14,276 nucleotides of DNA, taken from the NCBI GenBank assembly GCA_051000345.1, contig JBPCOJ010000099.1:1-14276 (forward strand). The letters are read 5' to 3'. The DNA comes from JBHENC01 sp051000345 (lineage in GTDB: Bacteria > Acidobacteriota > Blastocatellia > Pyrinomonadales > Pyrinomonadaceae). Under the pieces are notes generated by a model. It made no database searches. It saw only the letters and a program-made list of their open reading frames with translations, and was not told the DNA's origin. Below are positions 1 to 7,209 of this stretch, one piece after another (within the stretch, counting starts at the first letter, position 1; each line of letters opens with the position of its first letter). The position numbers and the translations under genes were made by a program.

Positions 1-2
1 TT

Positions 3-47
3 AAGATGCGCAGTTTGTTTGGAGAAACGAGATTGAGGGCATTGTGA
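3..47 (+). CDS. possible 3' end of an upstream gene (partial)
   Basis: One frame is open from the window edge to a TGA at 45-47 and reads ...KMRSLFGETRLRAL. This TGA overlaps the GTG start of ridA in the four-base arrangement GTGA, which is common between translationally coupled genes. The other two forward frames are closed. The stretch is far too short to identify the protein, and the same letters could simply be untranslated leader. It is listed because the GTGA overlap would explain why ridA starts at GTG. Confidence 0.3.
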   Translation, partial: KMRSLFGETRLRAL

Positions 48-439
48 CTGTGAAGCAGATCATCGAAACGAAGAGCGCGCCGCAGGCTATCGGGCCATAT
101 TCGCAGGCGGTAAGCGCCAACGGATTCGTGTTTGCTTCCGGGCAAATTCCGATTGATCCGCAAACGGGCGAATTCGTCGCTGGCGGCGTCGCAGAGCAAA
201 CAGAGCAAGTCTTGCGCAACTTGACCGCCGTGCTCGAAGCCGCCGGTTCGAGCCTCGATAAAGTTGTTAAGACGACGGTTTTTCTCGCCGACATGACTGA
301 CTTCGCTGCGATGAACGAAGTTTACGCACGGCACTTTAAGAGCGAACCGCCAGCGCGTGCGACAGTTGCTGCCGCAGGCTTGCCGCGCGGCGCGCGTGTC
401 GAAATCGAGGCCGTCGCGCTCGTTGCCGGAAAAGAATAA
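44..439 (+). CDS. ridA: RidA family reactive intermediate/imine deaminase
   Basis: A 131-residue protein of the RidA/YjgF/YER057c family. These small cytosolic trimers hydrolyse reactive enamine/imine intermediates released by PLP enzymes such as threonine dehydratase, giving the keto acid plus ammonia. The length is typical for the family. Seen in the sequence: the N-terminal GPYSQAV motif (Tyr19), SGQIPIDP at residues 32-39, the PPARATV motif with the substrate carboxylate-binding Arg105, and Glu120 in RVEIEAVAL, which together are the canonical RidA active-site set. The start is GTG at 44 with GAGGG at 35-39 upstream, overlapping the stop of a possible upstream frame. The gene converges on rpmB and is followed directly by a hairpin terminator. 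The family call is secure; the exact physiological substrate cannot be told from sequence. Confidence 0.95.
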   Translation: MTVKQIIETKSAPQAIGPYSQAVSANGFVFASGQIPIDPQTGEFVAGGVAEQTEQVLRNLTAVLEAAGSSLDKVVKTTVFLADMTDFAAMNEVYARHFKSEPPARATVAAAGLPRGARVEIEAVALVAGKE

Positions 440-484
440 CCGCCAGCATCAATAAACTCCGGCGAGTTGAATCGATGCTGACGG
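440..484. terminator. bidirectional Rho-independent terminator between ridA and rpmB
   Basis: A long imperfect hairpin begins one base after the ridA stop. The outer arms CAGCATC (444-450) and GATGCTG (474-480) extend to CCG/CGG ends, and an inner perfect stem AACTC-CGGC-GAGTT closes on a 4-base loop. On the plus strand it is followed by a TTTT run (485-488). On the minus strand the flank reads TTATTCTTTTC. It lies between converging genes, so it can serve both. Confidence 0.75.
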
Positions 485-515
485 CTTTTGTCAGATTTGA
501 AAATGCGAAACTGTG

Positions 516-710
516 TTAAGCAGCCTTTGCTACTTTTCCAGCCTTGATGCAACTGGTGCAAACCTTCATTCGTTCGGCTCCCCCTTGCGGGCGTTGCACG
601 CGAATCGATTGAAGATTCGGCTCGAAGCGGCGGCGGGTGCGATTGTTCGCATGGGATACGTTATTACCGAATTGCGGCCCTTTGCCGCAGACATCACATC
701 GTTTAGCCAT
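516..710 (-). CDS. rpmB: 50S ribosomal protein L28 (zinc-ribbon type)
   Basis: A 64-residue bL28 protein of the large ribosomal subunit. It begins MAKRCDVCGKGPQFGNNVSHANN, with the typical L28 core of basic residues (RTRRRFEPNLQSIRV). Cys5/Cys8 and Cys51/Cys54 form two CxxC pairs, as in zinc-binding C+ forms of L28. The start was set at the ATG at 708-710 because a strong Shine-Dalgarno (GGAGG, complement of 719-723) lies 8 bases upstream. A GTG/ATG extension further upstream would add ten residues not seen in the family. The gene stands alone on the minus strand, facing ridA. Basic, alanine/lysine-rich C-terminus. Identity is secure. Confidence 0.95.
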   Translation of the reverse strand: MAKRCDVCGKGPQFGNNVSHANNRTRRRFEPNLQSIRVQRPQGGAERMKVCTSCIKAGKVAKAA

Positions 711-880
711 GACCTTTACCTCCGTTTGAGAAAATCGCACGCGCGACTTTTCGATTAATACAGTGTATAGAATATTGCGCTAATCCAAAACGAGAACTTA
801 TAGCAGACATTTTTTAACAGCGTCAAGTGCAAGAGCCGCTAAAAGCCGAATCGTTCAGCCTGAAGGAGCATAAAGCCAAA
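711..880. other. divergent intergenic region between rpmB and the parvulin gene
   Basis: This AT-rich stretch must hold the rpmB promoter (minus) and the isomerase promoter (plus). TATA-like words occur on both strands around 764-775, but no -35/-10 pair with a 16-18 base spacer was convincing. The last part carries the AAGGAG at 863-868 used by the isomerase gene. Confidence 0.3.
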
Positions 881-2068
881 GTGCAGAGAGCCGTGAAACA
901 ATCCATTCAATTCCTTTTCGTCGCCGTTATCGCCGCCACATCTTTCACCGCTTGCAACCGCGCGGGCGGCGGTGAAGCGAATGATGCGGGAGCCGTCGCC
1001 GCCACCGTCAATAGCAAAAACATTCCGCTGAAGAATGTTGACCGTTTAATCAACATGCAGCTTCAAGGCCAGCAAAACCAGATGTCAGAACTTCAACGCG
1101 CGCAGGCGCGGCTGCAAGTGCTCGACGGCCTCGTGCAGGAAGAAGTGCTATTCCAACGCGCGGAGAAGGAAAAATTGCTGCCGACTGAAGACGAAGTTAC
1201 GCAGTTTATCAACGATCAAAAACAGCAGAGCGGCATGACCGACGAGGATTTCCAGAAGCAACTCAAGGAGCAGAACCAAACCGCAGAAGGTCTGCGCGAT
1301 GAAGTTCGCCGCAATCTCTCCATCCAAAAATTGCGTGATAAATTCGGCACTAAACTCGCCGTCAAAGATGACGAAGTCACAGCCTTCTACAACGAAAACA
1401 AGCAGCAGTTCGTCAACGCGCGCGGGGTCGGCCTTGCCAGCATTGTCGTCGATCCGGCGGATAACGGCGGAACGAATGACGCCAAGAGCGAAGCAGACGC
1501 GACTGCCAAAATCAATAACATTTATCAGCGCTTAAAAAGCGGCGCGGATTTTGCCACCGTTGCGCGTGAGCAAAGTGAAGACCCGAACACAGGGCAACGC
1601 GGCGGCGATCTAGGCTTCGCCACCGAAGACGCTTTGAAGCAAAGCGGAATGCCGCCTGAATTAATCAATCAATTCTTCGGCGCGATGAAGGTCGGCGACA
1701 TTACCGCGCCCGTAAAATTTCCGAGCGGGCTTCATTACATTTTTAAGTTGCAGCAGAAACAGTTGCAAAACGAAAACTTGACGCTCGACAGCCCCGGCGT
1801 GCGCCAGCAAATTACGCAGGCGCTTCTTAATCAACGCAAGCAAGTTCTCAATCAAGCGTTGCTCGATGTGGCGTTGTACGACGCGAAGATTACGAACAAT
1901 CTCGCTACGGGAATGCTCAATAACCCGAACAGCATGAGCGGTCTGCGCCCGGCGCAACCCGGCAACGGAGCGCCCGCTTCTTCTGCCAACACGCAGAAAC
2001 CGAATAACCCCGCGCCGAATTCTGCACCGGCAGCCAGCAATTCGCCGCGCGGCGCAGCCAAGCCGTAA
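881..2068 (+). CDS. SurA/PrsA-like peptidyl-prolyl cis-trans isomerase, predicted lipoprotein
   Basis: A 395-residue exported folding factor. The start chosen is GTG at 881, 12 bases after AAGGAG. It opens straight into a signal peptide (basic QRAVK, then hydrophobic IQFLFVAVIAATSF) ending in a lipobox-like FTAC with Cys25. An earlier in-frame GTG at 827 has no ribosome site and would put 18 charged residues in front of the signal. Next comes a SurA-N-type helical chaperone region (about residues 40-170), then a parvulin (PPIC) domain at about 182-290 with the conserved RGGDLGF and GLHYIFKL elements. The tail (about 355-395) is Pro/Ala/Asn/Ser-rich and low in complexity. The first catalytic histidine of parvulins, expected in the first strand, is a serine here (LASIVV, Ser187), whereas the second (His285) is kept. 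The main role may therefore be as a periplasmic holdase/chaperone. The family call is firm; isomerase activity is uncertain. Confidence 0.88.
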   Translation: MQRAVKQSIQFLFVAVIAATSFTACNRAGGGEANDAGAVAATVNSKNIPLKNVDRLINMQLQGQQNQMSELQRAQARLQVLDGLVQEEVLFQRAEKEKLLPTEDEVTQFINDQKQQSGMTDEDFQKQLKEQNQTAEGLRDEVRRNLSIQKLRDKFGTKLAVKDDEVTAFYNENKQQFVNARGVGLASIVVDPADNGGTNDAKSEADATAKINNIYQRLKSGADFATVAREQSEDPNTGQRGGDLGFATEDALKQSGMPPELINQFFGAMKVGDITAPVKFPSGLHYIFKLQQKQLQNENLTLDSPGVRQQITQALLNQRKQVLNQALLDVALYDAKITNNLATGMLNNPNSMSGLRPAQPGNGAPASSANTQKPNNPAPNSAPAASNSPRGAAKP

Positions 2069-2169
2069 TGCGTTTTTAACATTTATAAGGACAGCGTGCG
2101 CGGGCGTGAGTGTTTTCCATCGCGCCCGCTTCGCGCGTTTATCCGGCACGGAAATCCGATCTTAAAGTT

Positions 2170-4140
2170 ATGTTGTTTCGTCTCTCAGATGTTTATAAGT
2201 CTTACGGCTCGCAGGATATTTTGCGCGGCCTCTCGCTGCAAATTAATCCGGGCGAGCATGTCGGCCTCGTCGGGCGCAACGGCGCGGGCAAGACAACTAT
2301 CTTTCGCCTCGTCAACGGCGAAGAAACGCCGGACAGCGGCGATGTCGTGCGCGCCAAGAATTTGCGGCTCGGTTTGCTCGCGCAACATGTTCATTTCGAG
2401 GCTGGCTCGACTGTTCACGAATCTGCGCTCGCTGCCTTCGGGCATCTTCAGCAAATCGAACACGAAATGCACGAACTCGAGCACCGCATGGCCGAGGCGA
2501 GCGATGATCTTGAACAAATTCTCGAACGCTACAGCGAGCTGCAACATCAGTTCGAGCGCGAAGGCGGGTTCGAGTATGCGGCGAAGGCCGAAAGCGTTTT
2601 GCAGGGACTCGGCTTCGACCGCGAGGCATGGGGTCTGGAAACCGAAAAGCTTTCCGGCGGCCAGCAAAATCGTCTTGGACTCGTGCGCCTGCTGCTTGCG
2701 GAACCGGACGTGCTGCTGCTTGATGAGCCGACGAATCATCTCGACGTGACGGCGGTTGAATGGCTCGAAGAGTTTCTGCAAACCTACGCCGCGTCTTATG
2801 TCATCGTCAGCCACGACCGCTATTTTCTCGACCGCGTTTCAAAGCGCATCATCGAATTAGAAAGCGGGCGCGCCGCGAGCTATACGGGCAACTATTCCGC
2901 TTTTCTCGTCGAGCGGGAAGTCCGCCGTGAAGCGCAGCAGCGCGCCTACGATAATCAGCAGCAATTAATCGCCAAGACGGAAGATTTCATTCGCCGCAAT
3001 CTCGCCGGGCAAAAAACAAAGCAAGCCAAATCGCGCCGCACGCTGCTTCAGAAAATGGATCGCATCGAAGCCGTCCGCGCCGATCAATCGAGCGGGGATT
3101 TTCGCTTGCGGTCAATCGAACGCGCTGGCACGCAAGTCTTGACTGTTGAGAAAGCAAGCGTCGGTTATCCCGGCGTAACGCTTGCGCGAGATATTACTTT
3201 CACTTTGCGGCGCGGCGAAGCGCTCGGCGTCATCGGCCCCAACGGTTCCGGTAAAACAACCTTCATCAAAACAGTGCTCGGCAAGCTTCCGACCCTCGCG
3301 GGCGAACTGCGCTGGGGAACGAAAGTGCAAATCGGCTACTACGCGCAGCAGCTCGACGACCTCGATGAACGCAATGAAATCATCATGGAACTGCGTCGCG
3401 TCGCGCCCTCGACTGCGACTGCCGGAGAATTGCGCGGCTTTCTCGCCAAGTTTCTTTTCACGGGCGACGATGTTTATAAACATGTGCGCGATTTGTCCGG
3501 CGGCGAGAAAGGCCGCCTCGTGCTCGCCAAGCTGATTTATTCGCGCGTCAATGTACTCGTGCTCGACGAGCCGACGAACCATCTGGATATTCCGTCGCGC
3601 GAGAGTTTGGAAGAAGCGCTCGATGCCTACGAAGGCACAATTATCACAATCAGCCATGACCGTTATTTCCTTGATCGCATCGCCACGCAAATCCTCGCGC
3701 TTCACGGCGACGGCGCGGCGGGCGAACATTACGACGGCGACTACACGCAGTATCACGATTGGAAGGCCGCCGAGCGCAGCGTCAGCCAGCAACAATCAGC
3801 GCAGCTTGAGCGGGAAACAAAAAAGAGCACTGCCCAATCAGCGTCTGCGCCGACGTCGCCGCCGAAGCAACAGCCTTCCGCCCAAACAAACAAAGCAGAG
3901 GCATCCGGCAAAAAATCGAAAAAGAGCACTGCGCGCGATGCACGAATAATCGAAGCCGAGATTGCCGACGCAGAAAAACGCCTCGCCGCGCTTTCACATG
4001 AACTCTCTTCGACTGAAGCGGCGCGCGTGCCAGCGACACTCGCCCGCCTCAATACAGATTACCGCCAGACGGACGAACGCTTGCGCAAGCTTTATAGCGA
4101 ATGGGAGCGCACCGCCGCGACTGAAACAACGAATGCCTGA
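2170..4140 (+). CDS. ABC-F family ATPase (Uup/YheS/EttA-like translation factor)
   Basis: A 656-residue soluble protein with two ATP-binding cassettes and no membrane domain. ABC-F proteins bind the ribosomal E site and act in translation or antibiotic protection. NBD1 has Walker A GRNGAGKTT (about 35-43), LSGGQ (161-165), DEPTNHLD (185-192) and H-loop SHDR (214). NBD2 has GPNGSGKTT (about 356-364), LSGGEK (442-447), DEPTNHLD (466-473) and SHDR (495). The inter-domain helical linker of ABC-F (YDNQQQ...RRTLLQKMDRI) is at about 260-300. The C-terminus (about 590-650) is a predicted coiled coil like the Uup/YheS C-terminal domain, joined by a low-complexity linker. That linker holds a 14-bp direct repeat (3820-3833 and 3919-3932) encoding KKSTA twice. 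The start at ATG 2170 gives the usual MLFRLSDVYKSYG opening; a GTG at 2110 would add 20 unrelated residues. The ribosome site is weak. Subfamily is not resolved. Confidence 0.93.
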   Translation: MLFRLSDVYKSYGSQDILRGLSLQINPGEHVGLVGRNGAGKTTIFRLVNGEETPDSGDVVRAKNLRLGLLAQHVHFEAGSTVHESALAAFGHLQQIEHEMHELEHRMAEASDDLEQILERYSELQHQFEREGGFEYAAKAESVLQGLGFDREAWGLETEKLSGGQQNRLGLVRLLLAEPDVLLLDEPTNHLDVTAVEWLEEFLQTYAASYVIVSHDRYFLDRVSKRIIELESGRAASYTGNYSAFLVEREVRREAQQRAYDNQQQLIAKTEDFIRRNLAGQKTKQAKSRRTLLQKMDRIEAVRADQSSGDFRLRSIERAGTQVLTVEKASVGYPGVTLARDITFTLRRGEALGVIGPNGSGKTTFIKTVLGKLPTLAGELRWGTKVQIGYYAQQLDDLDERNEIIMELRRVAPSTATAGELRGFLAKFLFTGDDVYKHVRDLSGGEKGRLVLAKLIYSRVNVLVLDEPTNHLDIPSRESLEEALDAYEGTIITISHDRYFLDRIATQILALHGDGAAGEHYDGDYTQYHDWKAAERSVSQQQSAQLERETKKSTAQSASAPTSPPKQQPSAQTNKAEASGKKSKKSTARDARIIEAEIADAEKRLAALSHELSSTEAARVPATLARLNTDYRQTDERLRKLYSEWERTAATETTNA

Positions 4141-4275
4141 AGATGTGTTGCACCGGAATCGCACAGGCGACGAATCAAACGAATGCCGTTGCGCGCGCCA
4201 TAGGTAAAGCGACTGATTATCAAGCGAACTGTGTTGCTGATAAATTTGTAGGAATAACTCGCAAGGCCGGTTCCC

Positions 4276-4304
4276 TTGACACGATTAAGAGCGTTTGTTA
4301 ATTT
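4276..4304 (+). promoter_or_regulatory. sigma70-type promoter for tRNA-Val
   Basis: A perfect -35 TTGACA (4276-4281), a 17-base spacer and a -10 of TAATTT (4299-4304) stand about 48 bases before the tRNA. The predicted transcript start is near 4311. The -10 is only 3/6 to consensus, but position and spacing are ideal. Confidence 0.6.
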
Positions 4305-4351
4305 ACCCAATCGCTTTTTTGTATCTTAAAAGCAAATAGTTTTCGAGTTGT

Positions 4352-4426
<75 letters not shown>

Positions 4427-4496
4427 TTTTTATGTCCGGTTATTTTAGCCTTTGGCCTGCCTTGAATTTTAAGTTATCGCTCACTCTTTCAGCTCA

Positions 4497-5003
4497 GTGC
4501 GCCCGCCACTTATTCTGACGCTCAAACGGGATGCTTCTGCGTTCAGCGTCTTGGACGAATTACGTCGCCAGCATTTTCCACCTGAAAGAAACTTTCTTTC
4601 TGCTCACGTTACGCTCTTTCACAAACTTCCCGGCGAACACGAACAATCTATTCATCAAACTCTTCAATCGTTTTGCATGATTACTACTACGATGGAAGTC
4701 TCTTTTCCATCGCTGCGGTTTCTGGGAAAGGGCGTTGCCGTTGAATTACAGTGTCCTGCGCTGCTGCAACTTCGTCGGCAACTCGCCGTTGAGTGGAAAG
4801 CATGGTTGAGCGCCCAAGACAGACAAGGCTATCGTCCTCACGTCACCATTCAGAATAAAGTTTTGCCAGAACAAGCGCGCCGTTTGTACGATCATCTCTG
4901 TGATGATTGGCGTATGCTCTCCGCGCATGGCGAAGGATTGTTGCTGTGGCGCTACTTAAGCGGGCATTGGGAATTGGTGCAGGAATTTTCGTTTCGTGCA
5001 TAG
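4497..5003 (+). CDS. 2'-5' RNA ligase family protein (2H phosphoesterase)
   Basis: A 168-residue protein of the 2H phosphoesterase superfamily. The two hallmark HxTx motifs are present: HVTL at 37-40 and HVTI at 115-118, about 75 residues apart as expected for the two-lobed LigT/ThpR fold. The opening LILTLKRDASAF and the phrase HFPPERNFLSAHVTLFHKLPG are typical of a LigT-like group seen in soil bacteria. Family members hydrolyse 2',3'-cyclic phosphate ends or similar phosphodiesters; the substrate here is unknown. The start is GTG at 4497, with no clear Shine-Dalgarno but the best match to the family N-terminus. It lies 70 bases after tRNA-Val and could be read from the tRNA promoter, which would be a natural pairing for an RNA-end enzyme but is not evidence of one. 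It converges on msrA over a shared hairpin. Confidence 0.85.
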   Translation: MRPPLILTLKRDASAFSVLDELRRQHFPPERNFLSAHVTLFHKLPGEHEQSIHQTLQSFCMITTTMEVSFPSLRFLGKGVAVELQCPALLQLRRQLAVEWKAWLSAQDRQGYRPHVTIQNKVLPEQARRLYDHLCDDWRMLSAHGEGLLLWRYLSGHWELVQEFSFRA

Positions 5004-5006
5004 GAA

Positions 5007-5039
5007 AGCCCTCCTAAGATATTACATCTCGGAAGGGCT
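5007..5039. terminator. hairpin terminator between converging genes
   Basis: AGCCCTCC (5007-5014) pairs with GGAAGGGCT (5031-5039) with one bulged base. An inner AGAT/ATCT stem closes the loop. The downstream sequence GTTCTGTTAGATT is only moderately T-rich, so termination strength is uncertain. It lies three bases after the stop of the 2H-phosphoesterase gene and 49 bases from the stop of msrA. Confidence 0.55.
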
Positions 5040-5087
5040 GTTCTGTTAGATTCAATGAATGGGCGTAAGGCCGAGCGTCCCGATGAA

Positions 5088-5765
5088 TTATTTCGATGTG
5101 TATAGATCGGGCAATTGCTTGCGAAGATTTTCCACTTTCGGCAGATCGTTGTAAACGATGTAAGCATCATCTGGGTGATGTACGGCGTAGTCCTGATGGT
5201 GCGCTTCTGCTTTATAGTAGGCGTTGAGCGGGGCAACCTGTGTGACGACGGGACTGGCGAAGGCTTTCGATTTGTTGAGCTGCTCGATATACGCATTGGC
5301 GACGCGCTTTTGTTCTTCGTTCGTGTAAAAGATCGCCGAGCGATACTGCGTGCCTGTGTCCGGGCCTTGGCGGTTCAATTCCGTCGGGTCATGCGCGACG
5401 GCAAAGAACACTTTGAGAAGCTGTCCGTATGAAACCTGCGACGGATCATAAGTGATTCTGACGGCTTCGGCATGGCCTGTTTCGCCCGTGCTGACTGTCT
5501 CGTAATTTGCCGTCTGTGCCGAACCGCCGGAGTAACCGGCAGTCACGTTCGTCACTCCCTTAACATGCTGGAATACGGCTTCGACGCCCCAGAAGCAGCC
5601 GCCTGCGAAAACGGCAATCTGCTCACCTTTAGCAGTTGCGCGCGGCGGATTGACGATTGGGTTGGGAATTGTTGCAACAGCGGTATCGGCAGCCGTCGCT
5701 GCGCTGCAAGCGAGCGTTGTGCCTAACAGGATGACGGCAAGAATCCGTGTAAGAGAAGATGACAT
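5088..5765 (-). CDS. msrA: peptide methionine-(S)-sulfoxide reductase, exported
   Basis: A 225-residue MsrA that reduces methionine-S-sulfoxide in damaged proteins. Seen: the catalytic GGCFWGVE motif with Cys57, then GYSGG, the substrate-pocket stretch TGHAEAVRITYDP, HDPTELNRQGPDTGTQYRSAIFY and HHQDY. An N-terminal signal peptide (LTRILAVILLGTTLACSAATA) suggests export to the periplasm. The Cys20 context (TTLAC) is not a good lipobox, so a soluble form is as likely as a lipoprotein. The start at 5765 has a strong AAGGA site about 8-10 bases upstream; a longer frame to 5879 lacks one and would bury the signal. The only cysteines are Cys20 and Cys57, so the usual C-terminal resolving cysteine is missing and recycling probably needs an outside reductant. 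The gene is divergent from the desaturase. Confidence 0.93.
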   Translation of the reverse strand: MSSSLTRILAVILLGTTLACSAATAADTAVATIPNPIVNPPRATAKGEQIAVFAGGCFWGVEAVFQHVKGVTNVTAGYSGGSAQTANYETVSTGETGHAEAVRITYDPSQVSYGQLLKVFFAVAHDPTELNRQGPDTGTQYRSAIFYTNEEQKRVANAYIEQLNKSKAFASPVVTQVAPLNAYYKAEAHHQDYAVHHPDDAYIVYNDLPKVENLRKQLPDLYTSK

Positions 5766-5881
5766 ATATAATTTCCTTCCGCAAAATCTAAATTTCATAC
5801 AGTGAATAGATTCGTTTTCGGCCTTATTCGTTGCCCTGAAGCGGCTGGCAGGCTTATCCGCCCGATTAATTTCATCCAAAA

Positions 5882-5910
5882 ATTATCGCCGCCGTTTTAC
5901 GAGCGATAAT
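5882..5910. repeat. inverted repeat in the msrA-desaturase gap
   Basis: A perfect 8-bp inverted repeat, ATTATCGC (5882-5889) and GCGATAAT (5903-5910), with 13 bases between arms. It lies in the divergent region that must hold both promoters, so an operator is possible. It has no T-run on the plus strand but TTTTT on the minus side. Confidence 0.4.
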
Positions 5911-5953
5911 CAGAACTTACATAACTATTACATGCCGGAGCATAAATCTGCCC

Positions 5954-5972
5954 TACTATGTTCATCGTAGTA
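5954..5972. promoter_or_regulatory. candidate operator upstream of the desaturase
   Basis: TACTATG (5954-5960) and CGTAGTA (5966-5972) form a 7-bp inverted repeat with one mismatch and a 5-base centre, 37 bases before the desaturase start. Size and position fit a dimeric repressor site of the type often found at desaturase genes. No regulator gene is in the window, so this is tentative. Confidence 0.25.
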
Positions 5973-6008
5973 CGCGTCCGCATCTTCCGAATTAGGCAGG
6001 GAACTCCA

Positions 6009-6890
6009 ATGCGCAACGAACCAATCACGACTATTCAAGAAAAAACCGGCATCAACTGGGCGACGTGCGTCACGATGGTGCTCTTTCATATCGGCGCGGT
6101 GGCAGCGCTTTTTATGTTCAACTGGCAGGCGTTCGCGTCGTTCCTGCTGCTCTGGTGGGTTTCGGGAAGCCTCGGCGTCGGCATGGGATTTCACCGCTTG
6201 CTGACGCATCGCGGCTTCAAAACACCGAAACTCGTCGAATATTTTCTGACTCTATGCGGACTGCTGGCGCTCGAAGCGGGGCCGATTGTGTGGGTCGTAA
6301 CGCATCGCATACATCACGCGCACACGGATGCGCCGGGCGATCCGCACACGCCGCGCGAAGGCAGTTTCTGGGCGCACATGGGCTGGATTTTGCAAGGCAC
6401 GGGACAACAATATGACGATGCGACATGCGCGCGTTATGCTCCTGATTTGATGAAGGATTCCGTGCATCGCTGGTTCGAGAAGTATTACTATGTTCCGCTC
6501 ATCGTGCTCGGCGCGGTGCTGCTGGCAATCGGCGGCTGGCCGATGCTGTTCTGGGGCGTCTTCTTTCGCGTGACATTCAATTTGCATACGACGTGGCTCG
6601 TCAATTCCGCGACGCATTTGTGGGGAACGCGCCGCTTCGAGACAAAGGACGATTCGCGTAATAGCTGGTGGGTCGCGCTTCTGACATGGGGCGAAGGCTG
6701 GCACAATAATCATCACGCGCATCCGAGAGCCGCCAAGCATGGCCTCGCGTGGTACGAAATAGATATGAATTGGTGGGGCATACGCACGCTTCAATTGCTG
6801 GGACTGGCGAAGAACATCAAGCTAATCAACGCCGACGGCCAAGCCAAGGAAACAATTTCGCCCGGAGCGCAAATCAAGACGGCAGCTTGA
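6009..6890 (+). CDS. membrane fatty acid desaturase (acyl-CoA delta-9 type)
   Basis: A 293-residue integral membrane di-iron desaturase that puts a double bond into saturated acyl chains and so adjusts membrane fluidity. The three histidine boxes are complete: HRLLTH (62-67), HRIHH (99-103) and HNNHH (232-236). NSATHLWG (199-206) is the extra histidine motif of the stearoyl-CoA desaturase group. Hydrophobic stretches at about 20-55, 75-97 and 160-190 give the expected membrane segments. The start at ATG 6009 follows CAGGGA with good spacing; an earlier ATG at 5958 overlaps the candidate operator and adds 17 unrelated residues. Length is near the bacterial norm of about 300. It stands alone, divergent from msrA. 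Box spacing favours the delta-9 acyl-CoA/acyl-lipid type, but regiospecificity cannot be read from sequence. Confidence 0.93.
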   Translation: MRNEPITTIQEKTGINWATCVTMVLFHIGAVAALFMFNWQAFASFLLLWWVSGSLGVGMGFHRLLTHRGFKTPKLVEYFLTLCGLLALEAGPIVWVVTHRIHHAHTDAPGDPHTPREGSFWAHMGWILQGTGQQYDDATCARYAPDLMKDSVHRWFEKYYYVPLIVLGAVLLAIGGWPMLFWGVFFRVTFNLHTTWLVNSATHLWGTRRFETKDDSRNSWWVALLTWGEGWHNNHHAHPRAAKHGLAWYEIDMNWWGIRTLQLLGLAKNIKLINADGQAKETISPGAQIKTAA

Positions 6891-6914
6891 GTTTCTGCAA
6901 AAACATTTCTTCGT

Positions 6915-6943
6915 TTGACAAATCCGCCCTGCGCCTTTACCTT
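6915..6943 (+). promoter_or_regulatory. promoter for the phenylalanine hydroxylase leader
   Basis: A perfect -35 TTGACA (6915-6920), a 17-base spacer and TACCTT (6938-6943). The -10 is weak (3/6), but the -35 and spacing are consensus. A start near 6950 would give a leader of about 210-260 nt before the hydroxylase start, including the Tyr-rich ORF and its terminator. Confidence 0.55.
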
Positions 6944-6981
6944 GCTGATTACGCGCCGCACGCTCTGGCGCGAATGTGAAA

Positions 6982-7089
6982 ATGATTAACCACGCTGACA
7001 CTACTTATCGCCGCTATTATTATTACGGTTCGCTCTCCGCGCGGAGAAGTGAAGCGGCGATGAACTGTTTGAGTGTGATAATCGTGTAG
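6982..7089 (+). CDS. tyrosine-rich leader peptide (candidate attenuator peptide)
   Basis: A 35-codon ORF starting ATG at 6982 and ending TAG at 7087-7089. It carries the run TTYRRYYYYGSLSA, with five Tyr codons in seven (7006-7008 and 7015-7026). It lies between a promoter and a strong intrinsic terminator, directly in front of a gene for an enzyme that makes tyrosine. This layout matches amino-acid biosynthetic leaders such as pheL and trpL. A weakness is that no clear Shine-Dalgarno precedes the ATG; an in-frame GTG sits two codons earlier. No homologous leader is known to me, and the call rests on position, codon run and RNA folding. Confidence 0.65.
   Translation: MINHADTTYRRYYYYGSLSARRSEAAMNCLSVIIV
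7007..7061 (+). promoter_or_regulatory. pause/anti-antiterminator hairpin over the Tyr codons
   Basis: ATCGCCGCT (7007-7015) pairs perfectly with AGCGGCGAT (7053-7061). Inside it the 14-base palindrome TCTCCGCGCGGAGA (7034-7047) forms a second stem. The 5' arm overlaps the first Tyr codons, so a ribosome on those codons would break this structure and free bases 7043-7061. Confidence 0.6.
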
Positions 7090-7129
7090 CACCACACCAC
7101 ATAAGTTTCAACGAACCGGCCACTTTTCT
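7043..7129 (+). promoter_or_regulatory. candidate antiterminator pairing
   Basis: GGAGAAGTG (7043-7051) can pair with CACTTTTCT (7121-7129): nine pairs, two of them G-U. After a small bulge, GC and GG at 7054-7057 can pair with the CC-GC of 7116-7120. This uses the left arm of the terminator, so the antiterminator and terminator exclude each other. The pairing was worked out by eye without an energy calculation. Confidence 0.5.
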
Positions 7130-7164
7130 TCCGACGCGGGAAGCGAAGTGGCCGGTTCTTTTTG
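7114..7164 (+). terminator. strong intrinsic terminator (attenuator) before phenylalanine hydroxylase
   Basis: A perfect 12-bp stem, AACCGGCCACTT (7114-7125) with AAGTGGCCGGTT (7146-7157), is topped by an inner CTTCC/GGAAG stem and followed by CTTTTTG. It ends about 27 bases before the Shine-Dalgarno of the hydroxylase gene, so any transcript from the upstream promoter must pass it. It could alternatively end a free small RNA of about 200 nt. Confidence 0.9.
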
Positions 7165-7209
7165 TGTTCAAATTTGACAGAACAAACCAAGAGGAGAAAG
7201 TTGACAATC

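Noticed and set aside
2185..2814. Long minus-strand open frame inside the ABC-F gene (and similar ones within thrS, pheS and the desaturase)
   Set aside because: These are antisense shadows of strongly conserved genes in GC-rich DNA, without ribosome sites or recognisable motifs.
4217..4243. TTATCA/TGATAA inverted repeat after the ABC-F gene as its terminator
   Set aside because: Only six AT-rich pairs with a 15-base loop and no T-run; too weak to call.
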